From positions 372,001-436,000 of the forward strand of contig NZ_QAOG01000002.1 in the NCBI RefSeq assembly GCF_003050705.1: a stretch of DNA of 64,000 nt, written 5' to 3'. The DNA comes from Sphingomonas aurantiaca. Its GTDB lineage: Bacteria > Pseudomonadota > Alphaproteobacteria > Sphingomonadales > Sphingomonadaceae. Below, in pieces: positions 1 to 8,450 of the stretch. The stretch's first letter is position 1; the number at the start of each line of letters is the position of its first letter. Position numbers and translations under genes: made by a program. The notes under the pieces are model-generated. The model was not told the origin of the DNA, did no database searches, and worked only from the letters and a program-made list of their open reading frames with translations.

Positions 1-2084
1 GTGCGGCTGAGATAGCCGAGCGACGAATGACCCGAGCCGAAATCGTCGAGGCTGAGGCGCACGCCGAGTTCGGCGACCCGGTCAAGAATCTGGGTCGCGC
101 CGAGGCCTTCGTGCATGAACACGCTTTCGGTCACCTCGAGCTCGAGCCGTTCGGGTGAGACGCCGGTGCTCGCGAGCGCCGACGCGATCGTGGTGACGAA
201 ACCGGGATTGCGCAGCTGGTCGGCGGAGACGTTGACCGCGATCCGCATGTCGGATGGCCAGCGCGCAGCCTCCTCGCACGCGGTCCGGACCACCCACGCC
301 CCGATCGGCCCGATCAGCCGGGTCTCCTCGGCGAGCGCGATGAACTTGGCGGGTAACACGCTGCCGAATTCGCGACTGGTCCAGCGTAGCAGCGCCTCGA
401 AGCCGCAGGGCAGCTGGCTGCCGGTCTCGACGATCGGCTGGTAGACGAGGTGCATCTCGCCATTCTCGATCGCTTCGCGCAACGCCGCCTCGAGCACCCG
501 GCGCTCTTCCGCCTGCACGTGCAGTTCGGGCTCGTACCGGCGAAAGACGCCGCGTCCCGCATCCTTTGCGCGGTACAGCGCGAGATCGGCCGACCGGACC
601 AGCATCTCGGCGGTGCGCCCATCGCGGGGGCCCATCGCCAACCCGATACTCGCGCCGATATGGAGCGTATGCGCGTCGATCTCATAGGGCTGCGACAGCG
701 CGGCGATGATCCGTTCGGCAAGCCGCTCGACTGCGGCGGTATCGCCGGCGTCGCGGATCACGACCGCGAATTCGTCGCCGCCGAGCCGGCCGCAAATCTC
801 GTTGACGCCCATCAACTGCTGGATCCGCTCCGAGACGCGCCCCAGCAGTCGATCCCCGATCGGGTGGCCAAGCGTGTCGTTGACCGCCTTGAAGCGATCG
901 AGATCGAGCATCATGAACGCATAGCGGCCACCCCAGCGATCCGCGTCCGCCATCGCCTTGACGAGCGTCTCGTTGACCATCAGCCGGTTGGGCAGCCCGG
1001 TCAGCGTATCGAAGCGCGCCATCCGGTTGATCTTGTCCGCCAAATTGCGTTGTTGGGTTATGTCGGCGCTGACACCAAGAAAGCCGTAAAATTCGCCATG
1101 GTCGTCGAAGCGGGGCGAGGCGGCCATTTCCCACCAGCGATCCTCGCCGTCGATCCGGACGGGGAGGCGCAGTTCGCGGAAGCTCTCGCGCCTTTTCAGC
1201 CGTTCGGCGAGCGTCCGCAGCCCGGAATCGAACTCGCCGGTGTCCCAGGAGGGGCCCGCCAGCACCTGGAGCAGTGGCAGGCCATTGAGGCTGGCGGGAT
1301 CGATCCCGCAGGCGGACGCGAACCGCACGCCGGCCTTGACGATGCGCCGGTTCGAGTCGGTCTCCCAGAGCCAGTGCGCCCCCGTGGCATCGAAATCGCC
1401 GAGCAGCAGGCTGACTGTCTCGTTGCGATCGTCGAGCACGAGTTCGCCCGCGCGGATCACGACGAGCGCGCGCGCGCGGTGGAGGCACGCGGCCATCAGC
1501 AAGCCGGTGAATAGGAACAGCCCGAGCGCAGCGGCCGAACTGCCCGCAAACGCCATCTGCACGACCATCGCCGCGCCGAGATAACCGAGGAACACGAGCG
1601 TCGCGAGCGCGAGCGGCGCCATCGCCAGCGCCGCGGTCGCCATCAGCACCGCGAGCGTCAGGCCCAGCCCCGCGGTCGTCCCGGTCGGCGCGTGCGTGCA
1701 GAAGAACACCGGCACCGCGGACCAAGCGAGCGCGAGGACGAAGCCGTCCCACATCGTGCGGCGCAGATCGCGCAGGCTGGCATAGCCGTCGCCGCGAGGA
1801 TGCGTGGCAAGTCGGCGAAACCCCACCCACACCGCGGCGGCGACGACCAGCGGCACCCAGGCCGCAATCTGCCAGTGCGGGACGATGCCGCGGACCAGCC
1901 AGGCGATCGCGAGCGTCGCCAGGATGTTGCTGGCGAGCAGGAACAGCGCGACGCGACGCCCCGCAAACAACTGCCCGGCACGAATCCGGCTCCAGAACAC
2001 CGGATCGCCGCCCTCGCGCATCCCCAACAGCGTGGCGATGTCGACGGCAATGCGGCTCGACGGAAGAGGCGGGGACGTGGTCAC
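1..2084 (-). CDS. Membrane PAS-GGDEF-EAL cyclic-di-GMP protein (partial)
   Basis: Probably makes and/or degrades cyclic di-GMP at the inner membrane. The reading frame leaves the window at base 1, so the C-terminus is missing. From a GTG start at 2084 there are several hydrophobic helices (about residues 20-215), a PAS-like sensor segment (about 220-342), a GGDEF domain with intact RLGGDEF near residue 434, and an EAL domain with EALLRW near residue 563 and DDFGSGHSSL at the edge. The position of the product-inhibition RxxD site reads GVNE, so that site appears lost. An in-frame stop lies just upstream of the GTG; an internal ATG at 2021 is the alternative start. Which activity dominates cannot be told from sequence. 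Confidence 0.9.
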   Translation of the reverse strand, partial: MTTSPPLPSSRIAVDIATLLGMREGGDPVFWSRIRAGQLFAGRRVALFLLASNILATLAIAWLVRGIVPHWQIAAWVPLVVAAAVWVGFRRLATHPRGDGYASLRDLRRTMWDGFVLALAWSAVPVFFCTHAPTGTTAGLGLTLAVLMATAALAMAPLALATLVFLGYLGAAMVVQMAFAGSSAAALGLFLFTGLLMAACLHRARALVVIRAGELVLDDRNETVSLLLGDFDATGAHWLWETDSNRRIVKAGVRFASACGIDPASLNGLPLLQVLAGPSWDTGEFDSGLRTLAERLKRRESFRELRLPVRIDGEDRWWEMAASPRFDDHGEFYGFLGVSADITQQRNLADKINRMARFDTLTGLPNRLMVNETLVKAMADADRWGGRYAFMMLDLDRFKAVNDTLGHPIGDRLLGRVSERIQQLMGVNEICGRLGGDEFAVVIRDAGDTAAVERLAERIIAALSQPYEIDAHTLHIGASIGLAMGPRDGRTAEMLVRSADLALYRAKDAGRGVFRRYEPELHVQAEERRVLEAALREAIENGEMHLVYQPIVETGSQLPCGFEALLRWTSREFGSVLPAKFIALAEETRLIGPIGAWVVRTACEEAARWPSDMRIAVNVSADQLRNPGFVTTIASALASTGVSPERLELEVTESVFMHEGLGATQILDRVAELGVRLSLDDFGSGHSSLGYLSR

Positions 2085-2204
2085 GCTGCTGTCATACGGA
2101 TCGGCTGGTTATCAGAACGTATGTACTGCCCCAATTCGGATCCAACTAACCTCGTTTTGGTCAAATCTAACGGAAACGCCGCCACTTATGACGCTGTCAG
2201 TCCG

Positions 2205-3968
2205 TTACGCGGCGATATCATAGGGTTTGATGTCGCCACTGAGATACAGGTTGCGCGCCTTGGCCCGGCTCAGCTTGCCCGACGAGGTGCGCGGCAAGGT
2301 GCGCGGCGGGATGAGTTCGATCAGGCAGTTCATCCCGGTGACCGAGCGGACCCGCTCGCGGATTTCGTCGCGCAGGCGAAGCCGCTCGGACTCGTCCGAG
2401 CTGCGGCACTGGACCAGCACGGCGGGGGTCTCCTCGCCGCCGGGCGTGGTAATCGCGAACGCGGCGATGTCGCCCGCCTTGAAGCCCGGCAGCTGTTCCA
2501 CCGCCCATTCGATGTCCTGCGGCCAGTGGTTCTTGCCGTTGACGATGATCATGTCCTTGGCGCGGCCGACGATGTAGATGTAGCCGTCGGACATATAGCC
2601 CATGTCGCCGGTATCGAGCCATCCGTCCGCCATGCACGCCTCGGTCGCGGCATCGTCGCGGAAATAGCCGACCATTACCGACTTGCCGCTGCACCAGACC
2701 TTGCCGATCGCGCGGTCGGGGAGGGGGGTGCCGTCCTCTTCGCGAATCTCGATCCGCATGTCGCGGACGGGCTTGCCGCAATTGACGATCGCCCGGTAGC
2801 GCTGGGGGCGGTCATTGCCGCGGCTCCCGCCCGAAAGCTGTGTTTCCTCGACGAGCTCGACGCGGATGCCTTCGCCCGGCGGCATCAGCGAGACCGCGAG
2901 CGTCGCCTCGGCAAGGCCGTAGCTCGGGAGGAACGCGGTCGCCTTGAAGCCCGCATCGGCGAACGCGTCGACGAACGACTGCATCACGTCGGGGCGGATC
3001 ATGTCGGCACCATTGCCGGCAACACGCCAGCGCGACAGGTCGAACCGGTCGCTTGCCTTGGTCTGGCTCGACATGCGACGCGCGCAGATATCGTAGCCGA
3101 AGGTCGGCGAATAGCTGAGCGTGGTGCCCGTGTTGCGGCTGATGAGATCGAGCCAGGCGAGCGGACGCCGCGCGAAATCCTCGGTCTTGAGATAATCGGT
3201 CGAGACCTGGTTGGCGATCGGCGACAGGAAGCAGCCGACCAGCCCCATGTCGTGGTACCAGGGCAACCACGATACGCAGCGATCGGTGTCGCACACCGCC
3301 ATGCCGTGGCTGTGCGCGGCGAGGTTGTTGAGCAACGCCGCGTGCGTGATGACGACGCCGTGCGGAAACCGCGTCGAGCCGCTGGAATATTGCAGATACG
3401 CGATGTCGTCGGGCTTCGCCTCGAGCAGGGCCGCAACCGGCGCCTCGCGCGAGACGAACTCGGACCAGTCGATCCCGACGGTGCCCGACAGCCGCGCGGC
3501 CTCGCCCGCCATCTGCGCGAGTTCGGGCGGGAAAATCAGCATCTTCGGATCGCAGCTCGCGAGCTGGACGCGGAGCTGTTCGATGTACGAATCGCGACCG
3601 CCGAACGAGGTCGGCAGCGGCAGCGGCACGGGCCATGCGCCGGCATAGACGACACCGAAGAACAAAGCGGCGAATTCGGGACCGGTTTCGGCGACCAGCG
3701 CGATGCGATCGGCGGGGCCGACGCCCGCGGCGATCAGGCGATCGGCCATCGCGCGCGCATCGGTGCGCAGCTGCGCATAGGGATAAGGCTGCGACAACGT
3801 GCCGCGCGCGTCATGGAAATTAAGCCCGCGGTTACCGGTCGCGGCGTAATCGAGCGCTTCGCCCAGCGTACCGAAATCGGCGAAACGGCGCGGCAGCACG
3901 TCCTCGGTCGGCGTCGCGACGATCGTCGCCGCGGTCTGGCCGTCCTTGTGAAGCGTTTCGGTCGTCAT
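2205..3968 (-). CDS. Fatty-acyl-AMP ligase (FAAL-like, AMP-binding)
   Basis: Adenylate-forming enzyme, 587 residues, expected to activate long-chain fatty acids as acyl-adenylates for transfer to an acyl carrier protein or CoA. The P-loop motif YSSGSTRFPHG lies near residue 190, and the FAAL-type SYGLAEATLAV and WLDTGDMGY motifs follow. SSGKLSRAK with the catalytic lysine is near residue 565. The ORF opens at 4019, but the ATG at 3968 has AGGA at good spacing and begins MTTETLHKD, so it is preferred. No polyketide synthase, carrier protein or thioesterase is adjacent, so the acceptor is unknown. It is divergent from recX. Confidence 0.85.
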   Translation of the reverse strand: MTTETLHKDGQTAATIVATPTEDVLPRRFADFGTLGEALDYAATGNRGLNFHDARGTLSQPYPYAQLRTDARAMADRLIAAGVGPADRIALVAETGPEFAALFFGVVYAGAWPVPLPLPTSFGGRDSYIEQLRVQLASCDPKMLIFPPELAQMAGEAARLSGTVGIDWSEFVSREAPVAALLEAKPDDIAYLQYSSGSTRFPHGVVITHAALLNNLAAHSHGMAVCDTDRCVSWLPWYHDMGLVGCFLSPIANQVSTDYLKTEDFARRPLAWLDLISRNTGTTLSYSPTFGYDICARRMSSQTKASDRFDLSRWRVAGNGADMIRPDVMQSFVDAFADAGFKATAFLPSYGLAEATLAVSLMPPGEGIRVELVEETQLSGGSRGNDRPQRYRAIVNCGKPVRDMRIEIREEDGTPLPDRAIGKVWCSGKSVMVGYFRDDAATEACMADGWLDTGDMGYMSDGYIYIVGRAKDMIIVNGKNHWPQDIEWAVEQLPGFKAGDIAAFAITTPGGEETPAVLVQCRSSDESERLRLRDEIRERVRSVTGMNCLIELIPPRTLPRTSSGKLSRAKARNLYLSGDIKPYDIAA

Positions 3969-4074
3969 CGCAGTTCCTGTCTCTGGCGTCGTGCCCGGCA
4001 TGGCGGCTGAACGCACCACGCCTATCTCAACTCTAGCCGTTCAACTTCGGGTGTCAGTGTGGCACAATGATGGC

Positions 4075-4701
4075 GTGTCCGACGATGACGACCCCGATCA
4101 GGCGCCTGGGCGTCCCGAAAAGCGCGGCAAAGCGCGCGCCGCTGGGCGTGGTGGCGCCCGTGGCGGCGAGCGCGCGCCCCCCAAACCGCTCGACGCCGCG
4201 GCGCTGGAGCGGATGGCGCTGCGCTATGTCGAACGGTTCGCGACGACGCGGGGGCGGCTGACAGACTATCTGGGGCGCAAGATCCGTGAGCGCGGCTGGG
4301 ACGATGGCGCGGCGGCGGCACCGGCCGATCCCGCCGAACTCGCGCAGCGCATGGCCGATCTCGGCTATGTCGACGACCGCGCCTTTGCCGAGCAGCGCGC
4401 GGCGGCGATGCAGCGGCGCGGGCTGGGCGCCCGGCGGGTCGCGGGGGCGTTTCGTGAGGCGGGAATCGACGAGGGCGATGCGGACTCGGTCGCGCCCGCG
4501 ATCGCGGATCGCGCGGTCGAATCGGCGCTCGCCTTTGCGCGGCGCAAGCGAATCGGGCCCTATGGCAGCGGAGAGGGCGATCGAAAGCTCCACGACAAAC
4601 AGCTCGGCGCGATGTTGCGGGCGGGGCACCGGTTCGATCTGGCGCGTAAAATTGTTGCGACGCCGCCATCCGATGACCCGGAATCGATCGATTTCGGCTG
4701 A
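4075..4701 (+). CDS. recX: RecX family regulatory protein
   Basis: RecX-like protein of about 208 residues; the family binds RecA filaments and modulates recombination and SOS induction. Helical repeats typical of RecX are seen: ALRYVERFATTRGRLTDYL, then MADLGYVDDRAFAEQ, then GLGARRVAGAFREAGI. The first 45 residues are acidic and then Arg/Gly-rich and look disordered. The start is uncertain: the GTG at 4075 (VSDDDDPD) keeps the family-like length, whereas the ORF opens at 3991, nearly touching the divergent FAAL gene. No good Shine-Dalgarno is seen at either start. recA is not in the window. Confidence 0.85.
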   Translation: MSDDDDPDQAPGRPEKRGKARAAGRGGARGGERAPPKPLDAAALERMALRYVERFATTRGRLTDYLGRKIRERGWDDGAAAAPADPAELAQRMADLGYVDDRAFAEQRAAAMQRRGLGARRVAGAFREAGIDEGDADSVAPAIADRAVESALAFARRKRIGPYGSGEGDRKLHDKQLGAMLRAGHRFDLARKIVATPPSDDPESIDFG

Positions 4702-4791
4702 GATATTGCAACGGATTCGTTGCGACCGGGACGAAGCATGCTAGCTAGGGTTCAGGGGTGTAACAATGCGTAGACGCAGCAGGGTGCGGCC

Positions 4792-5436
4792 ATGACGACG
4801 CAAACCGGATCAACGATGATCGCGGTAAGTGTCGCGGTCGAGGGCGAGGGTAAAGCCGCGGTCGGGGGGCCGATTTCGGACATCGTTGCGGGGCAGGCCT
4901 TCGTGGCTGCCCCGGACGCCGTCGAGGTGCGCGCGATCGGCGGCGTGATCAAATGGTTCGACGTGACGCGCGGGTTCGGCTTCGCGGTCGCGGACGACGC
5001 GACTGTCGGCGATATCCTCGTGCATTTCTCGGTGTTGCAACCGCATGGCCGCCGCAGCCTGCCCGAGGGCGCGCGGGTCGAGACGCTGTCGGTCCAGCGT
5101 GGCCGCGGGTTCCAGGCGCGGGAGATCGTCTCGATCGACATGACCAACGCGGTCGAGGAGCCTGTCCGCGCGCCCGCATCGCCCGACCGGATCGATCCGA
5201 TCGCGATGATCGACGCCGCCGGACCGTTCGAGCCGGTGTCGGTCAAATGGTTCAACCGGTTGAAGGGCTATGGCTTTCTGGTACGGGGTTCGGATGGCAG
5301 CGACGTCTTCGTCCATATGGAAACGCTACGTCGCGCCGGGATCGAGACGGTCGAGCCCGAGCAGCCGCTGCGCGCCCGCGTCGTCGCAGGGCGCAAGGGG
5401 CCGCTTGCCGTTGCAGTCGAAGAGGGACTTGGATGA
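4792..5436 (+). CDS. Double cold-shock-domain protein
   Basis: Nucleic-acid-binding protein of 214 residues with two cold-shock domains, at about 47-112 and 145-212. Each has an RNP1-like motif: KWFDVTRGFGF in the first, KWFNRLKGYGF in the second, followed by DILVHFS and DVFVHME. Alphaproteobacteria often carry such tandem-CSD proteins besides the usual 70-residue Csp; they are thought to act as RNA chaperones or transcription antiterminators. The first 45 residues and the linker are low complexity. The stop overlaps the start of the DUF192 gene by 4 bp, so the two are probably co-translated. Confidence 0.92.
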   Translation: MTTQTGSTMIAVSVAVEGEGKAAVGGPISDIVAGQAFVAAPDAVEVRAIGGVIKWFDVTRGFGFAVADDATVGDILVHFSVLQPHGRRSLPEGARVETLSVQRGRGFQAREIVSIDMTNAVEEPVRAPASPDRIDPIAMIDAAGPFEPVSVKWFNRLKGYGFLVRGSDGSDVFVHMETLRRAGIETVEPEQPLRARVVAGRKGPLAVAVEEGLG

Positions 5437-5933
5437 GTTTGGTTGCGAAGGCCGTGCTGGCCGGGGTGCTGGCGTTGGGCGTCGGCGCCGGGGGTGTGGC
5501 GTATATGAACAGCGGCGATAAGACCGAGGCGGCCAAGGTCGCGACGCTGAAGCTGACGATCAAGAGCACGAACGGGACGCATGCGTTCACGGTCGAGAGC
5601 GCCAAGACGCAGGACGAGCAGGCGCGCGGGCTGATGTATCGCACCGACCTGAAGCCAGACGGCGGGATGCTGTTCTGGCCCTATCCCTCGACGGGTGGCG
5701 CGCCGGTGGATGCGAGCTTCTGGATGAAGAACACGCCGAGTTCGCTGGATATCCTCTATATCCGCGCGGACGGCACGATCGCGCGGATCGCCGAGAACAC
5801 GGTGCCGTTCTCGGAAACGCCGGTGCCGTCGGGCGAGCCGGTCGGGGCGGTGCTCGAGCTGATGGGCGGCCGGTCCGCCGAACTGGGGATCGCCGAGGGC
5901 GACCTGGTGACGTGGGACAAGCGCGCCGACTAA
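5433..5933 (+). CDS. DUF192 family exported protein
   Basis: Small exported or membrane-anchored protein of 166 residues. An N-terminal hydrophobic segment (about 5-25) precedes a DUF192 domain with the family hallmarks GLMYRTDL, GMLF and FWMKNTPSSLDILYI. DUF192 proteins are widespread and have no settled biochemical function. The start ATG overlaps the stop of the double cold-shock gene (ATGA), which fixes the start and suggests one transcript. The frame is open further upstream, but that portion is a shadow of the cold-shock gene. Confidence 0.9.
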   Translation: MSLVAKAVLAGVLALGVGAGGVAYMNSGDKTEAAKVATLKLTIKSTNGTHAFTVESAKTQDEQARGLMYRTDLKPDGGMLFWPYPSTGGAPVDASFWMKNTPSSLDILYIRADGTIARIAENTVPFSETPVPSGEPVGAVLELMGGRSAELGIAEGDLVTWDKRAD

Positions 5934-6044
5934 GCGGGCGGGCGACAGCGTTTATCGGCTGGGTCGCGCTCTCGGTCGCGGACTTTGCCGGCCTGCCGCA
6001 TCATCATGGTTGAAGCCCGCCCTCACTCGGGTTAAGCGCGGCGC

Positions 6045-6437
6045 ATGGGCTTTCTCGCATCGACTTTCACGTGGTGGAACGGCGCCACCCTCGGCACCAA
6101 ATTCGGCCTGCGCAGCATGGCGAAGATGGGCGAGGACGCGCTCGGCAACGTCTATTACCAGGGCGGCAAGGATACCGCGGGTAATCCGCGCCGCTGGGTG
6201 ATCTATCAGGGCGCCACCGACGCGAGCCGCGTGCCGCCCGCGTGGTTCAGCTGGCTGCATCACCAGGTCGACGATGTGCCCGATCGCGCACTGCCGCCGA
6301 TCCGCGCCTGGCAGAAGCCGGCGGTCCCCAACATGACCGGCACTGCGCTCGCCTATCGGCCGTCCGGTGCGCTCGAAATGGGTGGCAAGCGGGCCGCGGC
6401 CACGGGCGACTACGAAGCCTGGACGCCAGAAGGGTGA
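6045..6437 (+). CDS. NDUFA12-like NADH:ubiquinone oxidoreductase accessory subunit
   Basis: 130-residue homologue of the mitochondrial complex I accessory subunit NDUFA12 (B17.2), found in alphaproteobacteria and linked to complex I assembly or stability. It shows the family's RWVIYQG, the P-x-WFSWLHHQVDD segment, and the tryptophan-rich C-terminal YEAWTPEG. The main complex I (nuo) genes are not in the window. DUF2155 follows after 2 bp and aat converges from the other side, an arrangement I recall as common in alphaproteobacteria. Confidence 0.93.
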   Translation: MGFLASTFTWWNGATLGTKFGLRSMAKMGEDALGNVYYQGGKDTAGNPRRWVIYQGATDASRVPPAWFSWLHHQVDDVPDRALPPIRAWQKPAVPNMTGTALAYRPSGALEMGGKRAAATGDYEAWTPEG

Positions 6438-6439
6438 TC

Positions 6440-7090
6440 ATGCGCTGGCTCGCCGCGGCCGTGTTGGTCGTGGTGCTGGGGGTGGGCGGGTGGTTCGGTT
6501 ACCGCGCGCTCACCACGCCTGTGGCGAAGGTGGCGGCGGTCCAGCAGGAGCTGCCGGGCGCCGAGGAGCCGGCGAATTCCTCGATCGAGACGATCGACAC
6601 CGGTGCTGCGACGATCGCCACCGGCGGCACGCCGATGGCGCAGCGCGTCGCGGTGCTCGGCCTGCTCAACAAGCGTAACGGCGAAACCCGCGAGGTGACG
6701 CTCAAGCCCGGCCAGGCGACTCGGATGGGCGATGTCGTGCTGCGGCTGCGCGCATGCGAACAGACCGCGCCGTGGGAGCAGGAGCAGCTGACCGGCGCGT
6801 TCGTGCAGGTGCTGGTGCGCGGAGTCGACACGAAATGGCGGCGGAGCTTCTCGGGCTGGCTGTACAAGGAACGCCCCGCGCTGAACGCGGTGCAGCATCC
6901 GATCTACGACGTGTGGACCAAGAGCTGCGCGATGACCTTCCCCGCGACCGGGCCCGATACCGCGCCGGTCGCCGAGGCCTTGCCCGCCAAGCGATCGAGC
7001 GCGCGGAAATCGCCTGCTGCCGACGCGCCCACGACCGACGACGCGGGGCCGAGCGCGCCGTCGAGCGCACCCGCCAGCAACGCCACGTAA
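6440..7090 (+). CDS. DUF2155 domain-containing protein
   Basis: 216-residue protein with one N-terminal membrane segment (about 3-25) and a DUF2155 domain (about 75-170) containing GDVVLRLRACEQ, FSGWLYKERPALNAVQHPIYDVW and the conserved Cys. The function is unknown. After the domain comes an Ala/Ser/Pro-rich tail of about 45 residues. That tail is coded by DNA which on the other strand codes the C-terminus of Aat (187 bp of overlap). The ATG at 6440 sits 2 bp after the NDUFA12 stop. Confidence 0.88.
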   Translation: MRWLAAAVLVVVLGVGGWFGYRALTTPVAKVAAVQQELPGAEEPANSSIETIDTGAATIATGGTPMAQRVAVLGLLNKRNGETREVTLKPGQATRMGDVVLRLRACEQTAPWEQEQLTGAFVQVLVRGVDTKWRRSFSGWLYKERPALNAVQHPIYDVWTKSCAMTFPATGPDTAPVAEALPAKRSSARKSPAADAPTTDDAGPSAPSSAPASNAT

Positions 7091-7635
7091 TCCGCGCGGT
7101 CGATCTCGATCGCGCCGAGCGAGGCGAGGTGCGAGGTCTGGAACTGGCAGTCGAGCAGGGTGAACCCGCCGGCACGCAGCCGCGCGACGAGGTGCGCCAG
7201 CGCGACCTTCGAGGCGTCGGTGGCGCGGCTTACCATGCTCTCGCCGAAGAACGCGCGGCCTAGCGCCAGGCCGTAGAGCCCGCCGACGAGCTTGCCGCCG
7301 TCCCAGCATTCGACCGAATGCGCGAAACCCATCGCGTGCAGCGTTTGGAAGACGCGTTCGATCCCGTCGTTGATCCACGTCTCGGGGCGGCCCTCGACGC
7401 TTTCGGCGCAGAGCTGCACGACGCGCTCGAACGCGGTGTCGACGGTGATCTGGAACCGGTCGGCGGCGATCGTCTTCTTGAGCGAGCGCGAGAGCTGGAA
7501 GCCGTCGAGCGGCAGGACCGCGCGGCGGCGCGGCTCGACCCAATAGACGCTGGCGGCGTCGCGGCTGTCGGCCATCGGGAACACGCCGACCGAATAGGCG
7601 CCGAGCACGAGCTGCGGGTCGAGGATGTCGGTCAT
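6904..7635 (-). CDS. aat: Leucyl/phenylalanyl-tRNA-protein transferase
   Basis: Transfers Leu or Phe from charged tRNA to proteins with N-terminal Arg or Lys, marking them for ClpAP (N-degron pathway); cytoplasmic. 243 residues from the ATG at 7635. Family features: GAYSVGVFPMA, YWVEPRRRAVLPL, ETWINDGI and a GGLYGLALGRAFFGESMVSR core. The family core ends near DRADYVALLAGAL; the last 50 or so residues are a low-complexity extension, exactly where the gene overlaps the DUF2155 gene on the opposite strand. The start overlaps the stop of the upstream ParA-like gene (ATGA), so the two are coupled. Confidence 0.93.
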   Translation of the reverse strand: MTDILDPQLVLGAYSVGVFPMADSRDAASVYWVEPRRRAVLPLDGFQLSRSLKKTIAADRFQITVDTAFERVVQLCAESVEGRPETWINDGIERVFQTLHAMGFAHSVECWDGGKLVGGLYGLALGRAFFGESMVSRATDASKVALAHLVARLRAGGFTLLDCQFQTSHLASLGAIEIDRADYVALLAGALDGALGPASSVVGASAAGDFRALDRLAGKASATGAVSGPVAGKVIAQLLVHTS

Positions 7636-8342
7636 GCGGAGAGCCGGAGTTCGATCCGGCGCCACAGCTCGGCGAACGCCTGCGCGGCGGCCGATCGGGG
7701 CGCGAACACGCCGACCGGCGCGCGCTTGACCGCCATCGATTCGATCCCGCTGGCCATCGGGATCACCGGCCAGTCGGGGTGCCGCGCCAGCGCCTCGGCA
7801 TGGAGCGCGCGGCGCTTGTCGACCATGACGTGGACCGGGAGCAGCGCGGTGCGGCCGCCGAGATGCTGGACGACCGCGTCATAGGCGCGCGTCGAGAGGG
7901 GCGAGGGGATGACGGGGATCACGATCAGGTCGGCGGCGCGCATGACCTGATCCGCGGTCTCGGTCAGCCCGGGCGGGCAATCGAGGATCACGCGGTCATA
8001 GCCGGCAAGCTCGCCCAGCAGCTTGGCGAGGCGCTTCTTCTTGTCGAGATCGTGGAACAGCTGGTCGAGACCGCGCAGCGACGCGTCGGCGGCGATCAGA
8101 TCGAGGTGGCGATAGGCGGTCGGCCGCGCCTGCTTGGCGACGGCGATGTCCTTCGAGAACATCGCCTGCGCCTGATCCGCCTTGCCGGGGCCGCCGAGCA
8201 CCCAGGTCGACGCGGCCTGCGGGTCGAGATCCCAGAGCAAGGTGCGGCGCGCGGACAAGGTTGCGGCGCACCACGCCAGGTTCACCGAAAGCGTCGTCTT
8301 CCCGACGCCGCCCTTGAGGCTGTAGATCGCAACTGTTGCCAT
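7632..8342 (-). CDS. ParA/MinD-like P-loop ATPase
   Basis: 236-residue ATPase of the ParA/MinD superfamily. The deviant Walker A KGGVGKTT lies at residues 10-17, the A-prime region WDLDPQAAST near 44, and Walker B VILDCPPG near 113. No ParB-type partner or parS-like site is beside it, so a role in plasmid-type partition is not supported. Placement or sorting of a protein cargo is possible but unproven. The ATG at 8342 gives the natural N-terminus MATVAIYSLKGG. It is translationally coupled to aat downstream. Confidence 0.85.
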   Translation of the reverse strand: MATVAIYSLKGGVGKTTLSVNLAWCAATLSARRTLLWDLDPQAASTWVLGGPGKADQAQAMFSKDIAVAKQARPTAYRHLDLIAADASLRGLDQLFHDLDKKKRLAKLLGELAGYDRVILDCPPGLTETADQVMRAADLIVIPVIPSPLSTRAYDAVVQHLGGRTALLPVHVMVDKRRALHAEALARHPDWPVIPMASGIESMAVKRAPVGVFAPRSAAAQAFAELWRRIELRLSA

Positions 8343-8390
8343 CGCGCTACGGTGCCGGTCCGTGGCGGCAAGGGCAAGAGCGCGCGGCAC

Positions 8391-8425
8391 AAAGAAAAAC
8401 GGCCGGCGGATGAACCGCCGGCCGT
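8391..8425 (-). terminator. Rho-independent terminator of the MliC-like gene
   Basis: An 11-bp perfect stem (ACGGCCGGCGG / CCGCCGGCCGT, loop ATGAA, 8399-8425) lies just past the stop of the leftward lipoprotein gene. Read leftward it is followed by a T-rich run (complement of 8391-8399), the classic intrinsic terminator layout. Confidence 0.75.
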
Positions 8426-8450
8426 CAGGACTATCGCAATCGACCCGAAA

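Noticed and set aside
1692..4010. 772-codon open frame on the plus strand
   Set aside because: It is antisense to the acyl-AMP ligase and the c-di-GMP gene, is very Arg/Ala-rich and has no recognisable motifs.
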